Origin: Mycobacterium sp. M26
Lineage (GTDB): Bacteria; Actinomycetota; Actinomycetes; Mycobacteriales; Mycobacteriaceae
NCBI RefSeq assembly: GCF_001494595.1
Contig: NZ_LN929908.1
Coordinates: forward strand, 2,083,716 to 2,147,715
DNA length: 64,000 bases
Reading direction: 5' to 3'
Shown: positions 53,895 through 63,091 of the stretch, in pieces
How positions within the stretch are numbered: the stretch's first letter is position 1
How the letters are laid out: each line of letters starts with the position of its first letter
Program-made: the position numbers and the translations under genes
The notes under the pieces: model-generated
What the model was told of the DNA's origin: nothing
Database searches by the model: none
Seen by the model: only the letters and a program-made list of their open reading frames with translations

Positions 53895-55175
53895 TCAGGC
53901 TGCGATCACCTTGACGAGCTCACCGTTCAGGTACATCTCCGCGGCGCTAGGGGGCCGGGTGGCGGTACCGGGTGCCGGCGGCGCGACCGAGTGGTAGTGC
54001 GCGCCGGTCGGTGTGGTGAATTCGGCTGTGTGCCTTCCCTTTTCCGTGCTCGTGACGACCGTCCAGCCGCGGGTCTCCTTGGTGTAGTTGCAGGCCTCGC
54101 ACAACCCGGCGCCGTTGTGAGCGCTGCTGGCGCCACCCCGGCGGTGCGGGGTGGCATGGTCGGTGTGCCGGAACGGCGCATCGCAGTACGGGGTGCGGCA
54201 GCGGTGATCCCGCAGAACGATGAACTGAGCCAGGCCCTTCGGGAAGATCCGGGCTCTGGACTCCATCGCCACCAGCGCGCCGCTCGCCGGGGTGGCGTAC
54301 AGCCGCCGCAGCGTGGCTCGGGAGCGCTTGTCACCGACGGCATCGAGCACCATCGCCTGCGCCACCGCCGAGGGCACCGACCCGTAGCCGACGATGGCCG
54401 CCGCGGAATGTTCGGCGCCCAGCAGTGCCTGATCCGAGATGACGACGTTGACCGCGACCGGCACCGGCACATCCGCGGGCCGTCCGGTGACCCGTTCGAC
54501 CAGGGCATCGGCCATCACCTGCCCGCGCGTACGCCCGTCGAAGCACCCATCAGCCTCGCGCTTGAGGGCGGCATACACCGACACTCCCTGGGCCACCGGC
54601 AACAAGGCGGTCAGATACGTCATGGTGTCGGGGGCCGGCCGAATCGTGACGGTCCGCTCGCCGGCCGCCTTGGCCGCCCGGTCCACCACCGCGCGCGGAT
54701 CGAGCCGGTAGGCGATGGCCTTGGCTGCGGCTACCAGGGCCGCATCTCCAAGGCCTTCCAATGTGGCCGGATCGGAGCACAATTCGGCGTCCAGGCACCG
54801 TCGGTCGGCCACCTCTAGGCAGGCGGACTCGCGGACCACCAGGGTGGCCCGCCACTCTGACAGCAGCCCCTGCTCCAACGCCGCGAGGGTGTGCGGCATC
54901 TCGTACACCAGAGCCTTGGCGAAGCCCAGGTGCCGCCCGCCGCGCGCCGGGGCATCGCGACGTGCCAGCGCCACCTCGGCGCCGACCCCCTTACCCCGGC
55001 GTGCCACGGGTATCCCGGCCGCCTCGTCGGCCGCACGGCGCGAGGCATCCAAGGCCACGGCCAACCGCGCCTGTCCCGCGGCGGCCGCGGCCTTGAGCCG
55101 CTCCAGGGCGGCAATGCGCTCTACCAGCACCGATTGCTCGGCACCGGTGTCGATCTCCACTACTGATTCGAACAT
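53895..55175 (-). CDS. 13E12-type DUF222/HNH endonuclease-domain protein
   Basis: 426 residues from ATG 55175 (MFESVVEIDTG). A TTG ten codons upstream is possible, but the MFE start is typical of the family. The N-terminal DUF222 region (about 20-290) is followed by a C-terminal HNH motif: CRTPYC, FRHTDHATPHRRGG and NGAGLCEACNYTKE, with two CxxC-type pairs. Same family as the REP13E12 copies in M. tuberculosis, of which one hosts a prophage attachment site. No integrase or repeat border is seen. It lies 31 bases downstream of the sulfatase, probably in one transcript. Confidence 0.82.
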   Translation of the reverse strand: MFESVVEIDTGAEQSVLVERIAALERLKAAAAAGQARLAVALDASRRAADEAAGIPVARRGKGVGAEVALARRDAPARGGRHLGFAKALVYEMPHTLAALEQGLLSEWRATLVVRESACLEVADRRCLDAELCSDPATLEGLGDAALVAAAKAIAYRLDPRAVVDRAAKAAGERTVTIRPAPDTMTYLTALLPVAQGVSVYAALKREADGCFDGRTRGQVMADALVERVTGRPADVPVPVAVNVVISDQALLGAEHSAAAIVGYGSVPSAVAQAMVLDAVGDKRSRATLRRLYATPASGALVAMESRARIFPKGLAQFIVLRDHRCRTPYCDAPFRHTDHATPHRRGGASSAHNGAGLCEACNYTKETRGWTVVTSTEKGRHTAEFTTPTGAHYHSVAPPAPGTATRPPSAAEMYLNGELVKVIAA

Positions 55176-55206
55176 GCGTTCGACAGTAATGGAGGGGTCC
55201 GACAAT

Positions 55207-57537
55207 TCAGTCCCGGGCGAACGCGGCGGCTGCGAGCTTCTCTAGATCCAGGTATTGGTCCTCGCCGACATCGACACCGACGCCGACGATGCGGCCACCG
55301 GTGAACGGGAAGTTCGGCGGGTAGGACCGGCTCACCGGGTCGGCGCTGTCGTAGCCCACGCAAAGTCCGTCGCCGCACAACGTGAACGGCCCGATCTGGG
55401 CGCGCATCGGCCCCTCGGCCACCACCTGGTCACCGACGTACAGCTTCGCGGTGCCCAGCGACTCCTGGTGCTCGCCGGCGCCTTCGCGGATGAACTCGAC
55501 ACCCAGCGTCAGCTGGCCGGGCTCCAGGACATCGGAGACGAACGTCTGCTCCGGCTTGATGCCCAGGAAGTTGTAGACGTAGTGCAGCTTGCGGTCCTTG
55601 ATGAACAGCGTGTGCCCGCCGAAACGGGATCCGTGCGCAAAGATCACGCCCTCGGACTCCGCGGTGACCTCCACATCGGCCAGGATCTTGTAGGACCGGC
55701 CGCGGATGTTGACCGCCGTGGACTCGGGCACCGGCGAGGTGTCCGGGTAGTAGATGTAACGGGACCGGGGCGGCTCGCCGGACGGCCGGTCGTCGCCACT
55801 GATCTGCTCCAGGGCTGTCCGGTCATCAAGCGGCAGAACGAAATTCGCCTCCGCCTCCTCGAACCAGACGTTGATCAGCTCCTGCAGCTTCTCGGGGTAC
55901 TGGTCGGCGAGGTTGCGCGATTCCGCCCGGTCCTCGTCGACGTGGTACAGCTCCCATTGGTCCTGGTCGAAATGCCCCTTGCCGCTGATCGGCGCGTGCA
56001 GTGCGGCGGCTTTCCAGCCGTTCTCCCAGATGCCGCGGGTGCCGAGCATCGAGAAGTATTGGCGCTTCTTGGTTGTCGGCGCGTGCGCGTCGTCGAAGCT
56101 GTAGCGCATCGACACGCCGTTGAGCGGGTATTGCTCGACTCCGCGGTAGACCTTCGGCATCTCGAGGCCGACGGCTTCCAGGATGGTCGGCACGATATCG
56201 GTCGAGTGGTGGTACTGATGCCGCATCTCTCCGCGGGCCTTGATTCCCCTGGGCCAGTGGATGACCAGCGGGTCACAGGTGCCGCCCGCGTACTGCGAAT
56301 ACCGCTTGAACATCTGGAACGGAGTCGAGAACGCCACCGCCCAGCCGGTCGGGTAGTGGTTGTAGGTCTCCGGGGTGCCCAGCTCGTCGAAGTAGGACAT
56401 GTTCTCTTCCAGGCTGTCCGGGAAGCCGTTGAAGAACTTGTTCTCGTTCACCGAACCGTTGGGCGTGCCCTCTCCGGATGCGCCGTTGTCGGCGCAGTAG
56501 AAGATCAGCGTGTTGTCCAGCTGGCCGGTCTTCTCGAGGAAGTCGACGATGCGGCCGACCTGGGCGTCGGTGTACTCGGAGAACCCGGCGAACACCTCGG
56601 CCATCCGGCAGAACAGGCGCTTCTCGTCGTCGTTGAGTTCCGCCCACGGCCGCACGTAGTCGGCCTCGTTGGCCACGTCGTCGGGCATCGGGTTCAACGG
56701 GGTCAGCTCAGTGCCCTCGGGCACCACGCCGCGTTCGATCATCCGGGCCAGCACCCACTCGCGGTAGGCCTCGTAACCGTCGTCGAACACACCCTTGTAC
56801 TTGTCGATGTATTCCTTGGGGCTGTGGTGCGGGGCATGGTTGGCGCCTGGGCAGAACCACATGAACCACGGCTTGGACGGCGCCGACGACCGCTGGTCGC
56901 GCAGCATCCGGATCGCTTGGTCGGCAAGGTCTTTCGACAAGTGATAGCCCTCGTCGGGGGTGTAGGGCGGCTCGATGGCGCGGTTGTCCTCGACCAGGTC
57001 GGGATACCACTGGTTGGTCTCGCCGCCGAGGAACCCGTAGAACCGGTCGAAACCCTTCGACAGCGGCCACTCTGACTTACTCCCACCGGGGGACAGGTCC
57101 TCCACCGGGACGTTGTGGTTCTTGCCCAGCCAGAACGTGCCATACCCGTTGTCCTGCAACACCTGTGCGACCGTGGCGCACTCGGCGGGCAGCCGGCCGG
57201 CCGCACCCGGGAAACCCATCGATCCCTCGGTGATCGAGGCGCACCGGTTCACGTGGTGATTGCGCCCGGTGAGGAAGGTTGAGCGGGTGGGCGAGCACAG
57301 CGCGGTGGTGTGCCACTGGGTGTAGGTGACGCCGTTGTCGGCCAGCCGGTCCATCGTCGGCATGTTGATCCGGCCCCCGTAGGGCGACCACGCGGCCAGG
57401 CCGGTGTCGTCGTAGAGCACGATCAGGATGTTCGGCGCGCCCTCCGGCGGCTGCTTGAGCAGATACGGCGTCCAGTCCGGAACCGAATCCCGCACGTCGA
57501 GTTTGATGACTCCGTTGAAAGGCTGCGTCACGCTCAT
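55207..57537 (-). CDS. Arylsulfatase, AtsA/AtsD type
   Basis: 776 residues. The formylglycine motif is CSPTR with C81, to be oxidised by a formylglycine-generating enzyme. Metal-ligand pair D43/D44 (LYDDTGLAAW) and a late DNGASGEG metal site. Long C-terminal domain, as in M. tuberculosis AtsA/AtsD (about 787 residues). It hydrolyses sulfate esters, physiological substrate unknown. No signal peptide, so probably cytoplasmic. Start ATG 57537 after GGGAGGA. Divergent from the thiolase-like gene. Confidence 0.93.
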   Translation of the reverse strand: MSVTQPFNGVIKLDVRDSVPDWTPYLLKQPPEGAPNILIVLYDDTGLAAWSPYGGRINMPTMDRLADNGVTYTQWHTTALCSPTRSTFLTGRNHHVNRCASITEGSMGFPGAAGRLPAECATVAQVLQDNGYGTFWLGKNHNVPVEDLSPGGSKSEWPLSKGFDRFYGFLGGETNQWYPDLVEDNRAIEPPYTPDEGYHLSKDLADQAIRMLRDQRSSAPSKPWFMWFCPGANHAPHHSPKEYIDKYKGVFDDGYEAYREWVLARMIERGVVPEGTELTPLNPMPDDVANEADYVRPWAELNDDEKRLFCRMAEVFAGFSEYTDAQVGRIVDFLEKTGQLDNTLIFYCADNGASGEGTPNGSVNENKFFNGFPDSLEENMSYFDELGTPETYNHYPTGWAVAFSTPFQMFKRYSQYAGGTCDPLVIHWPRGIKARGEMRHQYHHSTDIVPTILEAVGLEMPKVYRGVEQYPLNGVSMRYSFDDAHAPTTKKRQYFSMLGTRGIWENGWKAAALHAPISGKGHFDQDQWELYHVDEDRAESRNLADQYPEKLQELINVWFEEAEANFVLPLDDRTALEQISGDDRPSGEPPRSRYIYYPDTSPVPESTAVNIRGRSYKILADVEVTAESEGVIFAHGSRFGGHTLFIKDRKLHYVYNFLGIKPEQTFVSDVLEPGQLTLGVEFIREGAGEHQESLGTAKLYVGDQVVAEGPMRAQIGPFTLCGDGLCVGYDSADPVSRSYPPNFPFTGGRIVGVGVDVGEDQYLDLEKLAAAAFARD

Positions 57538-57674
57538 TCCTCCCGGACCGCGGCGGCTCGCTTCTCGACCGCCGACTCGGCGCCCATCGTGGCACCGCGA
57601 TGGGCGCCGTGCTGGCCAAACGCGCCGAAGACACAGAATCCCGTAAGAACCCCGCCCAGGCTCCCTGATAGGTT

Positions 57675-57688
57675 TTGACAGGCGTCAA
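57675..57688. promoter_or_regulatory. Palindromic operator candidate of the thiolase-like gene
   Basis: TTGAC-AGGC-GTCAA, a perfect 5+5 dyad located 16 bases before the ATG at 57705 and just downstream of a possible GATAGG -10. Typical of TetR-family operators. No regulator gene adjoins it. Confidence 0.45.
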
Positions 57689-57704
57689 CAGAAAGGACTC
57701 TCCG

Positions 57705-59180
57705 ATGGGCCTGGATCCCCGAACACCGGTCATCGTCGGCGTCGGTCAGGTCAACGAGCGGGAAGACTCCGCTGACGTCGAGCCTGTCGACCTGATGGCG
57801 GCCGCCGCGCGCGAGGCCGCCGACCCGCGCGTGCTGCAGGCCGTCGACGCCATCCGGGTGGTCAACCTGCTGTCCTGGCGCTACCGCGATCCCGGGCTGC
57901 TGCTCGGTGCGCGCATCGGCGCCCCGAACGCCTCGACCTACTACACCGGTGTCGGCGGCAACACCCCGCAGTCACTGGTCAACCAGGCCTGCCTCGACAT
58001 CCAGGCCGGCCGGGCCGACGTCGTGCTGCTGGCCGGTGGTGAGACCTGGCGGGCCCGGAAACGTTTGAAGACCAAGGGAATCCGGCCGGACTGGACGCGC
58101 CAGGACGACAGCGTCGCCGTCCCGCCCGGCGCCGAGGACGAGGTGCCGATGTCGGGACCGGCCGAGGAGCGCATCGGGCTGCTGCTGCCCTCCCACGTCT
58201 ACCCGTTGTTCGAGCAGGCTCTGCGGATCGCGAACGGAGAGGGTGTCGAGGAGCACCGTCAGCGCATCGGCGAACTGTGGGCCCGGTTCAGCGCGGTGGC
58301 CGCGGCCAATCCGCACGCCTGGAGCCGCGATGCCGTCCCGGCCGAGCAGATCTGGCAGGCCAGCGCCGACAACCGGATGATCAGCTGGCCGTACCCGAAG
58401 CTGATGAACTCCAACAACATGGTCAATCAGGCGGCCGTCGTGGTGGTGTGCTCGGCCGAGAAGGCCGACTACCTGCAGATCCCGCGCGACGAGTGGGTGT
58501 TCCCGTACGCCGGCACCGACTCGCACGACACCTACTCGATCGCCGAACGCGGCGAGCTGCACCGCTCGCCGGCGATCCGGCTCGGTGGCCGCCGGGCCCT
58601 GGAACTGGCCGGTGTCGGTGTCGACGACCTCGACTACGTCGACGTGTACTCGTGCTTCCCGTCGGCGGTCCAGATCGCCGCGACCGAACTGGGCCTGGCG
58701 CTCGATGACCCGCAGCGCCCGCTGACGGTCACCGGCGGGCTGACGTTCGCGGGCGGTCCGTGGAACAACTACGTGATGCACTCGATCGCCACGATGACCG
58801 AACTGCTGCGCGCGAATCCGGGATCTCGCGGCTTGATCACCGCCAACGGCGGCTTCCTGACCAAGCACAGCTTCGGCGTCTACAGCGCGACTCCGCCGCC
58901 TGCCGAGTTCCGGTGGCAGGACGTGCAGGACGAGGTCGATCAGCTGCCGACCACGGTCTCGCATGCGGACTGGGCGGGTGACGGCACGGTGGAGTCGTGG
59001 ACGGCGCCGTTCGACCGCGACGGTCAGCCCGAGAAGGCCTTCCTGACGGTGCAGACCCCCGACGGCGGTCGTGCGCTGGCGGTGATCGCGGATCCCGATG
59101 CCGCCGCGGTCACCGTGCGCGAGGACATCGCCGGAGCCAAGGTCACGGTCGGCGCCGACGGCAGGGCCAGCTTGAACTGA
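57705..59180 (+). CDS. Thiolase-like protein without the usual nucleophilic Cys (Rv1867 type)
   Basis: 491 residues from ATG 57705 after GAAAGGA. Thiolase-fold family related to SCP-2/acetyl-CoA acetyltransferase-like proteins: N-terminal TPVIVGVGQVNERE, DLDYVDVYSCFPSAVQIAA, and NGGFLTKHSFGVYS with the conserved His region. Where thiolases carry the acylated Cys, the corresponding GGNTPQ segment has N86. Either catalysis differs or the protein is a non-condensing relative. Followed by a terminator, then the Rv1868-type fusion gene. Confidence 0.8.
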   Translation: MGLDPRTPVIVGVGQVNEREDSADVEPVDLMAAAAREAADPRVLQAVDAIRVVNLLSWRYRDPGLLLGARIGAPNASTYYTGVGGNTPQSLVNQACLDIQAGRADVVLLAGGETWRARKRLKTKGIRPDWTRQDDSVAVPPGAEDEVPMSGPAEERIGLLLPSHVYPLFEQALRIANGEGVEEHRQRIGELWARFSAVAAANPHAWSRDAVPAEQIWQASADNRMISWPYPKLMNSNNMVNQAAVVVVCSAEKADYLQIPRDEWVFPYAGTDSHDTYSIAERGELHRSPAIRLGGRRALELAGVGVDDLDYVDVYSCFPSAVQIAATELGLALDDPQRPLTVTGGLTFAGGPWNNYVMHSIATMTELLRANPGSRGLITANGGFLTKHSFGVYSATPPPAEFRWQDVQDEVDQLPTTVSHADWAGDGTVESWTAPFDRDGQPEKAFLTVQTPDGGRALAVIADPDAAAVTVREDIAGAKVTVGADGRASLN

Positions 59181-59202
59181 GGGGCCAAAGCCCCGAAATT
59201 TT
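59181..59202 (+). terminator. Intrinsic terminator after the thiolase-like gene
   Basis: GGGGC-CAAA-GCCCC directly after the TGA, followed by GAAATTTT. One of the few hairpins in the window with a T-run. Confidence 0.65.
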
Positions 59203-59216
59203 GCCCGCACCTCCCA

Positions 59217-59222
59217 TAAGCT
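59217..59222 (+). promoter_or_regulatory. Candidate -10 of the Rv1868-type gene
   Basis: TAAGCT (TANNNT) located 33 bases before the ATG at 59255, just past the terminator. Confidence 0.35.
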
Positions 59223-59254
59223 CGTCGCAGCGCACGGGGGAAGTAGGGCCTGGA

Positions 59255-61555
59255 ATGCAGATCTTGCTCACAGAGGTCACCAGTGGGCTCGGTCGTGCGC
59301 TGGCCGCAAGCTTGCTGGCAGCCGGACATGACGTCACAGGGATCGCCGATGGCGCGCACCGCGACCTCTACCCGCTGGCCGCCGAGGCCGATGTGGTGCT
59401 GGTGTTGCCCGGCCCGCGCGCCGGGGTCCGATCGGCCGACGTGGTCCGCGTCTGTGATGCCGCCGCCCGCGGCGGCGCGCGGATCGTCTTCCCGTCCCTG
59501 TCGCTGCTGGAGCCCGCCCGCTGGAGCCAGGCCGAGGAACTCGTGCGCACCGGATGGGCGCCGAACCTGATCGTCCGACTGGCCGCCCCGCTGGGTAGAC
59601 AGGTCGATGCCCCGGTGTGCCGGTCGGTGGCGGCGGTGCTGGTCGCACCCACGACTGGGATGGTGCACGTCATCCATGTCGACGACGTCGTCCGATTCCT
59701 GGTGGCCGCGGTGGACTCCGACCGCACCGGGACGGTCGACCTCGCCACCGCGGACACCGCCACGGTGGTGTCTGCACAGCAGATCCTGGGCCGGGTGGAC
59801 CCGCGGCCCAAAGCGCGGCCCGCCGACGGCTGGGCGGTGCTCTGCCCGGCCGTGGACCTCGCCCCGCTGCGCGACGAGTGGCGCTTCGAATGCGCCTGGG
59901 GGGCAACTGAAACCGTCCTCGACACCGCACGCGGTCTGCAGGGCCGCAAGCTGTCGCCGGACGGGGCGCTGACCGTGGCCGGGCGGATCCCGATGCCGGT
60001 CAGCCCTGCTGGCCGGCCGGCCCGGCCGGATCTGCTCCGCGCCGCCCCCGACGAGGCCGAGTTCGACGACCGCATCGATCCACGCTTCCCGGTGTTCGTG
60101 GCCAGTCCGTTCGCCGAGACCAGCAGTGGCCCGCTGACGCCCATGTCGCTGGACCTGCACCTGCCCGGTGTGCGGGCCGCCGCCGGTGCGCTGGCTGAAC
60201 TGCTCGACGTCCCCGCAGCACTGGCGCCGGAGTGGGGCGAGCGGCTGGTGGCGGTCTTCGGGCACCGGGTGTATCTCGGTGCCTCGGCCATCGCCGCGGC
60301 GGCTTCCCGCCTGCCCGGGCGCGCCGCGGACCTGGGCGCCCAGTTGTGTGCCGCCGCCGACATGTCCACGGTGTCCGCGCATCGTCGGCTCCTGCGCAAT
60401 AGCCCGCTGTCGATGACGCGGATCATCTCCGGGGCCCGCATGATCGGCCGGCATGTCGAGGCCTACACCGACGCCGCCGAGGACGAGTACCGCGATGCCG
60501 ACGCGGTGAGCACGCTCGGCGATGCCCAGCTCGACGCGCGTATCCGATTGTTGTGCAGCCGAATTCACGAGGGCTGGACGCTGGCCGCCCAGGCATGGCT
60601 GTTGTCCGAGCTGGCGCCTGCCCAGCTCGCGGGCGCCGGCCGGGACGGTATCCGTATCGAATCGGAACTGGCGTCACTGGCCAGTGTGCTGCGAGCCCAC
60701 CCCTACATTCAGGACGCACTGAGCAAAGGCGACCTCGACGCGGTGCGGGCCGCGGCACCCATGGTGGCCACGGCGTTCGACTCCGTCATCGCCCACCTCG
60801 GACATCGCGGTCCGGGTGGCGTCGAGGTCGCCGCATCGGTGATCGGGGATCGCACCGATGCCCTGATTGCCGCCGGTGAGCGTGCCCGGCAGCGCTATTC
60901 GAGCGGCGACTCGGGCGAACCGCAGCCCTACCACCTGCTGGCCTACGACAGCCTGTTGCGCTTCACCCATCAGATGCGGTTGGCGCTGCGCGAACTGGCG
61001 CGCCGGCGGGTCGCCGAGGACAAGCTCGCCGCGATCGACGACGTCTTCCTGCTCACCGTCGAGGAGGCACTGGTCATGCCGGTCGACGCCCGGCTGCGAG
61101 TCAAGCGCCGCGCCGCCGAACGGGAGCGGCTGCAGACGGTGCGTGTGCCCGCGGTGATCGACGGCGGCTGGACACCGCAACCGCTGGTCGATGTCGCGGC
61201 CGCCGGCGAGCAGCTTCGGGGGACACGCTGCGGGGGAGGCACTTTCGAGGGGACGGTGCGGGTGGTCAGCTCGGACGCCGATACCGGCCTGGGGCCGGGT
61301 GATGTCGCGGTGGTCGCGACGGCCGACGTGGAATCGCTGGCATTGTTCGGCACGCCCGGCGCGGTGATTGTCGAAGACGGGGTGACGCTGACCGACACGA
61401 GTGGTCTGGGGATCCCCGTCGTGGCCGGTGTCGCCGACGCGACGGCCCGGTTGGTCACCGGCACTTCGGTGCGGGTCGATGGGGCCACCGGCACCGTCGT
61501 GGTGCTGGCCGACTCCGGGGCCGTCGCCGAACTGGTCGCCGGGGCCGCGACCTGA
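59255..61555 (+). CDS. Epimerase-like / PEP-synthase-like fusion protein (Rv1868 type)
   Basis: 766 residues from ATG 59255. N-terminal Rossmann NAD(P)-binding region (about 1-250, MQILLTEVTSGLGRALAASL), then a long helical middle part (about 290-650) resembling the linker region of PEP-synthase-like phosphotransferases, and a C-terminal PEP-utilising swivelling domain (about 680-766). In that domain the usual catalytic His segment (GG-x2-SH-x-A) is replaced by VTLTDTSGLGIPVVAGV, so phosphotransfer by His is not expected. No ATP-grasp core is apparent. Function unknown. A similar 699-residue gene, Rv1868, follows the thiolase-like gene in M. tuberculosis. Confidence 0.72.
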   Translation: MQILLTEVTSGLGRALAASLLAAGHDVTGIADGAHRDLYPLAAEADVVLVLPGPRAGVRSADVVRVCDAAARGGARIVFPSLSLLEPARWSQAEELVRTGWAPNLIVRLAAPLGRQVDAPVCRSVAAVLVAPTTGMVHVIHVDDVVRFLVAAVDSDRTGTVDLATADTATVVSAQQILGRVDPRPKARPADGWAVLCPAVDLAPLRDEWRFECAWGATETVLDTARGLQGRKLSPDGALTVAGRIPMPVSPAGRPARPDLLRAAPDEAEFDDRIDPRFPVFVASPFAETSSGPLTPMSLDLHLPGVRAAAGALAELLDVPAALAPEWGERLVAVFGHRVYLGASAIAAAASRLPGRAADLGAQLCAAADMSTVSAHRRLLRNSPLSMTRIISGARMIGRHVEAYTDAAEDEYRDADAVSTLGDAQLDARIRLLCSRIHEGWTLAAQAWLLSELAPAQLAGAGRDGIRIESELASLASVLRAHPYIQDALSKGDLDAVRAAAPMVATAFDSVIAHLGHRGPGGVEVAASVIGDRTDALIAAGERARQRYSSGDSGEPQPYHLLAYDSLLRFTHQMRLALRELARRRVAEDKLAAIDDVFLLTVEEALVMPVDARLRVKRRAAERERLQTVRVPAVIDGGWTPQPLVDVAAAGEQLRGTRCGGGTFEGTVRVVSSDADTGLGPGDVAVVATADVESLALFGTPGAVIVEDGVTLTDTSGLGIPVVAGVADATARLVTGTSVRVDGATGTVVVLADSGAVAELVAGAAT

Positions 61556-61577
61556 CGGCGCTGTGTACCGTGGCCCG

Positions 61578-62315
61578 ATGATGTGGCGCGGAATTGCGGT
61601 GCTCTCGGCACTGTGGTGTGTGCTGGTCGTCGCACCGGCGGTGCTGGCCGCGCACCTGCTCGCCGAAGCCACCCAGACTTCCCAGAAGGGCTGGGCGCTG
61701 GGGGTGTGGGTGGTCGGCTACATCGCACAGTTCGTGGTCTTCCTGCAGATTTCGCGTCGCTGTCCGCGGACCGTCGCGCTGGGCTGGCTGATCGCGTCGA
61801 CGGTCCCATGGGCGGCGGACTGGACCGCGCCGCTCGCCGGCTGGGCCGTCGCAGTGTGCGCCGCCATCGTGGTCGCCTACTCGGTTTGGTTGATCTCGGC
61901 GGTGCGGCGGGTCGATCGGCTGCGGGATGCCGGGGTCGAGGCGTGGGTCGAGGTGCTCGAGGTCGTGCGGCCGGCTCTCAACGTCGTGGTCACCAAGGAC
62001 TCGGCCCGGCGGACGATGCGGGTGCGCGTCGAACCGGCTGACGGCGCCGCGCCCTACGAGGCCAGGGTGACGGGCACCTTCACCCTCGGTGAGATCCCCG
62101 AACAGGGGGACCGGCTCACCGTGCTGGTGGACCCGGCCGACCCGCAGCACCTCGAACCGGTACCCGATGAGCCGATCGTCCGCAGCGCGCCGGTGCCGGA
62201 GGATCTGGACGCCGAGGCGGCCGAGATGCTGCGCCGCCTGGTGACGATGCGCGACCGCGGCGACATCACCGACGCCGAGTTCAGCGCCGCCAAGAAGCAG
62301 TTGCTGAGTCCCTAG
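61578..62315 (+). CDS. Membrane protein with SHOCT domain
   Basis: 245 residues; ATGs at 61578 and 61581 are both possible. About four N-terminal membrane helices (residues 1-115), a cytoplasmic beta-rich region (about 125-205), and a C-terminal SHOCT motif (LRRLVTMRDRGDITDAEFSAAKKQLL region). The SHOCT domain is commonly an oligomerisation tail. Function unknown. Its stop overlaps the convergent DUF72 stop by 4 bases. Confidence 0.75.
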   Translation: MMWRGIAVLSALWCVLVVAPAVLAAHLLAEATQTSQKGWALGVWVVGYIAQFVVFLQISRRCPRTVALGWLIASTVPWAADWTAPLAGWAVAVCAAIVVAYSVWLISAVRRVDRLRDAGVEAWVEVLEVVRPALNVVVTKDSARRTMRVRVEPADGAAPYEARVTGTFTLGEIPEQGDRLTVLVDPADPQHLEPVPDEPIVRSAPVPEDLDAEAAEMLRRLVTMRDRGDITDAEFSAAKKQLLSP

Positions 62316-63052
62316 CCGAGCAGGTCGCGCAGCTCGAGTGCGTTACGCACGGCGTGACCGCTGCCGTCGTTGTTGAAGTACGTCAGCACTCGGCGCCCCT
62401 GCTGCCGCCACTCGTCGATGCGGTCGGCCCACCACCGCAGATCGGCGCTGGTGTAGCTGCCCGCGTACAGCGGTGCCGTGTCGGGGCCGTGCATCCGGAC
62501 ATAGACGACATCGCTTGTGGCGCAGAGGTGACAGCCCATTCCCGGCCCGCTGGTCACCACATAGGCCGCGTGGTGGCGCTCCAGGAGTTCGTAGACGTGC
62601 GGATCGTTCCACGACGGGTGCCGTGCCTCGATTGCGATGGTGATCCAGTCCGGGATCAGACTGAGGAACCGCTCCAGCCTGGCGTCGTCGCGTGGCAGGT
62701 CGGGATGCAACTGGACCAGGACGGCTTCGCGGGTGCTACCCAGCGCGCGCTGGCAGCGTTCGATACGGTCGGCCCACGGCTCGGGCGTCAGCAGGCGGCG
62801 GAAGTGACTGAGCCCGCGATGCGCCTTGACCGACATCGTGAAGCCGTCGGGCAGCCGTCGATGCCAGCCTTCGAAGGTGGCATCGCGCGGCCAGCGGTAG
62901 AAGCTGGCGTTGAGTTCCACGGTGTCGAACACCTCGACATAGCGGGCCAGCCGCTTGGCCACCGGGAGGCCGGGCCGGTAGAGCACGCCGTCCCAGTGGT
63001 CATACGACCAGCCCGAGGTGCCGATGCGGACTGTTCCCGCGGAAGTGGCCAT
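62312..63052 (-). CDS. DUF72 (YecE-like) family protein
   Basis: 246 residues, TIM-barrel-like DUF72. Conserved VRIGTSGWSYDHWDG start, NASFYRWPRD, FTMSVKAHRGLSHFRRL, AIEARHPSWND and YVRMHGPD motifs. Function unknown. Start ATG 63052. It precedes the TfoX-N gene by 39 bases but points the same way. Confidence 0.88.
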   Translation of the reverse strand: MATSAGTVRIGTSGWSYDHWDGVLYRPGLPVAKRLARYVEVFDTVELNASFYRWPRDATFEGWHRRLPDGFTMSVKAHRGLSHFRRLLTPEPWADRIERCQRALGSTREAVLVQLHPDLPRDDARLERFLSLIPDWITIAIEARHPSWNDPHVYELLERHHAAYVVTSGPGMGCHLCATSDVVYVRMHGPDTAPLYAGSYTSADLRWWADRIDEWRQQGRRVLTYFNNDGSGHAVRNALELRDLLG

Positions 63053-63091
63053 CGCAGAACGGGTTACCCGCGCACCACGCGCCCAACCGCG

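Noticed and set aside
53895..55175. Prophage or mobile element suggested by the 13E12-type gene
   Set aside because: No integrase, transposase, att-like direct repeats or tRNA near it; treated as a single gene.
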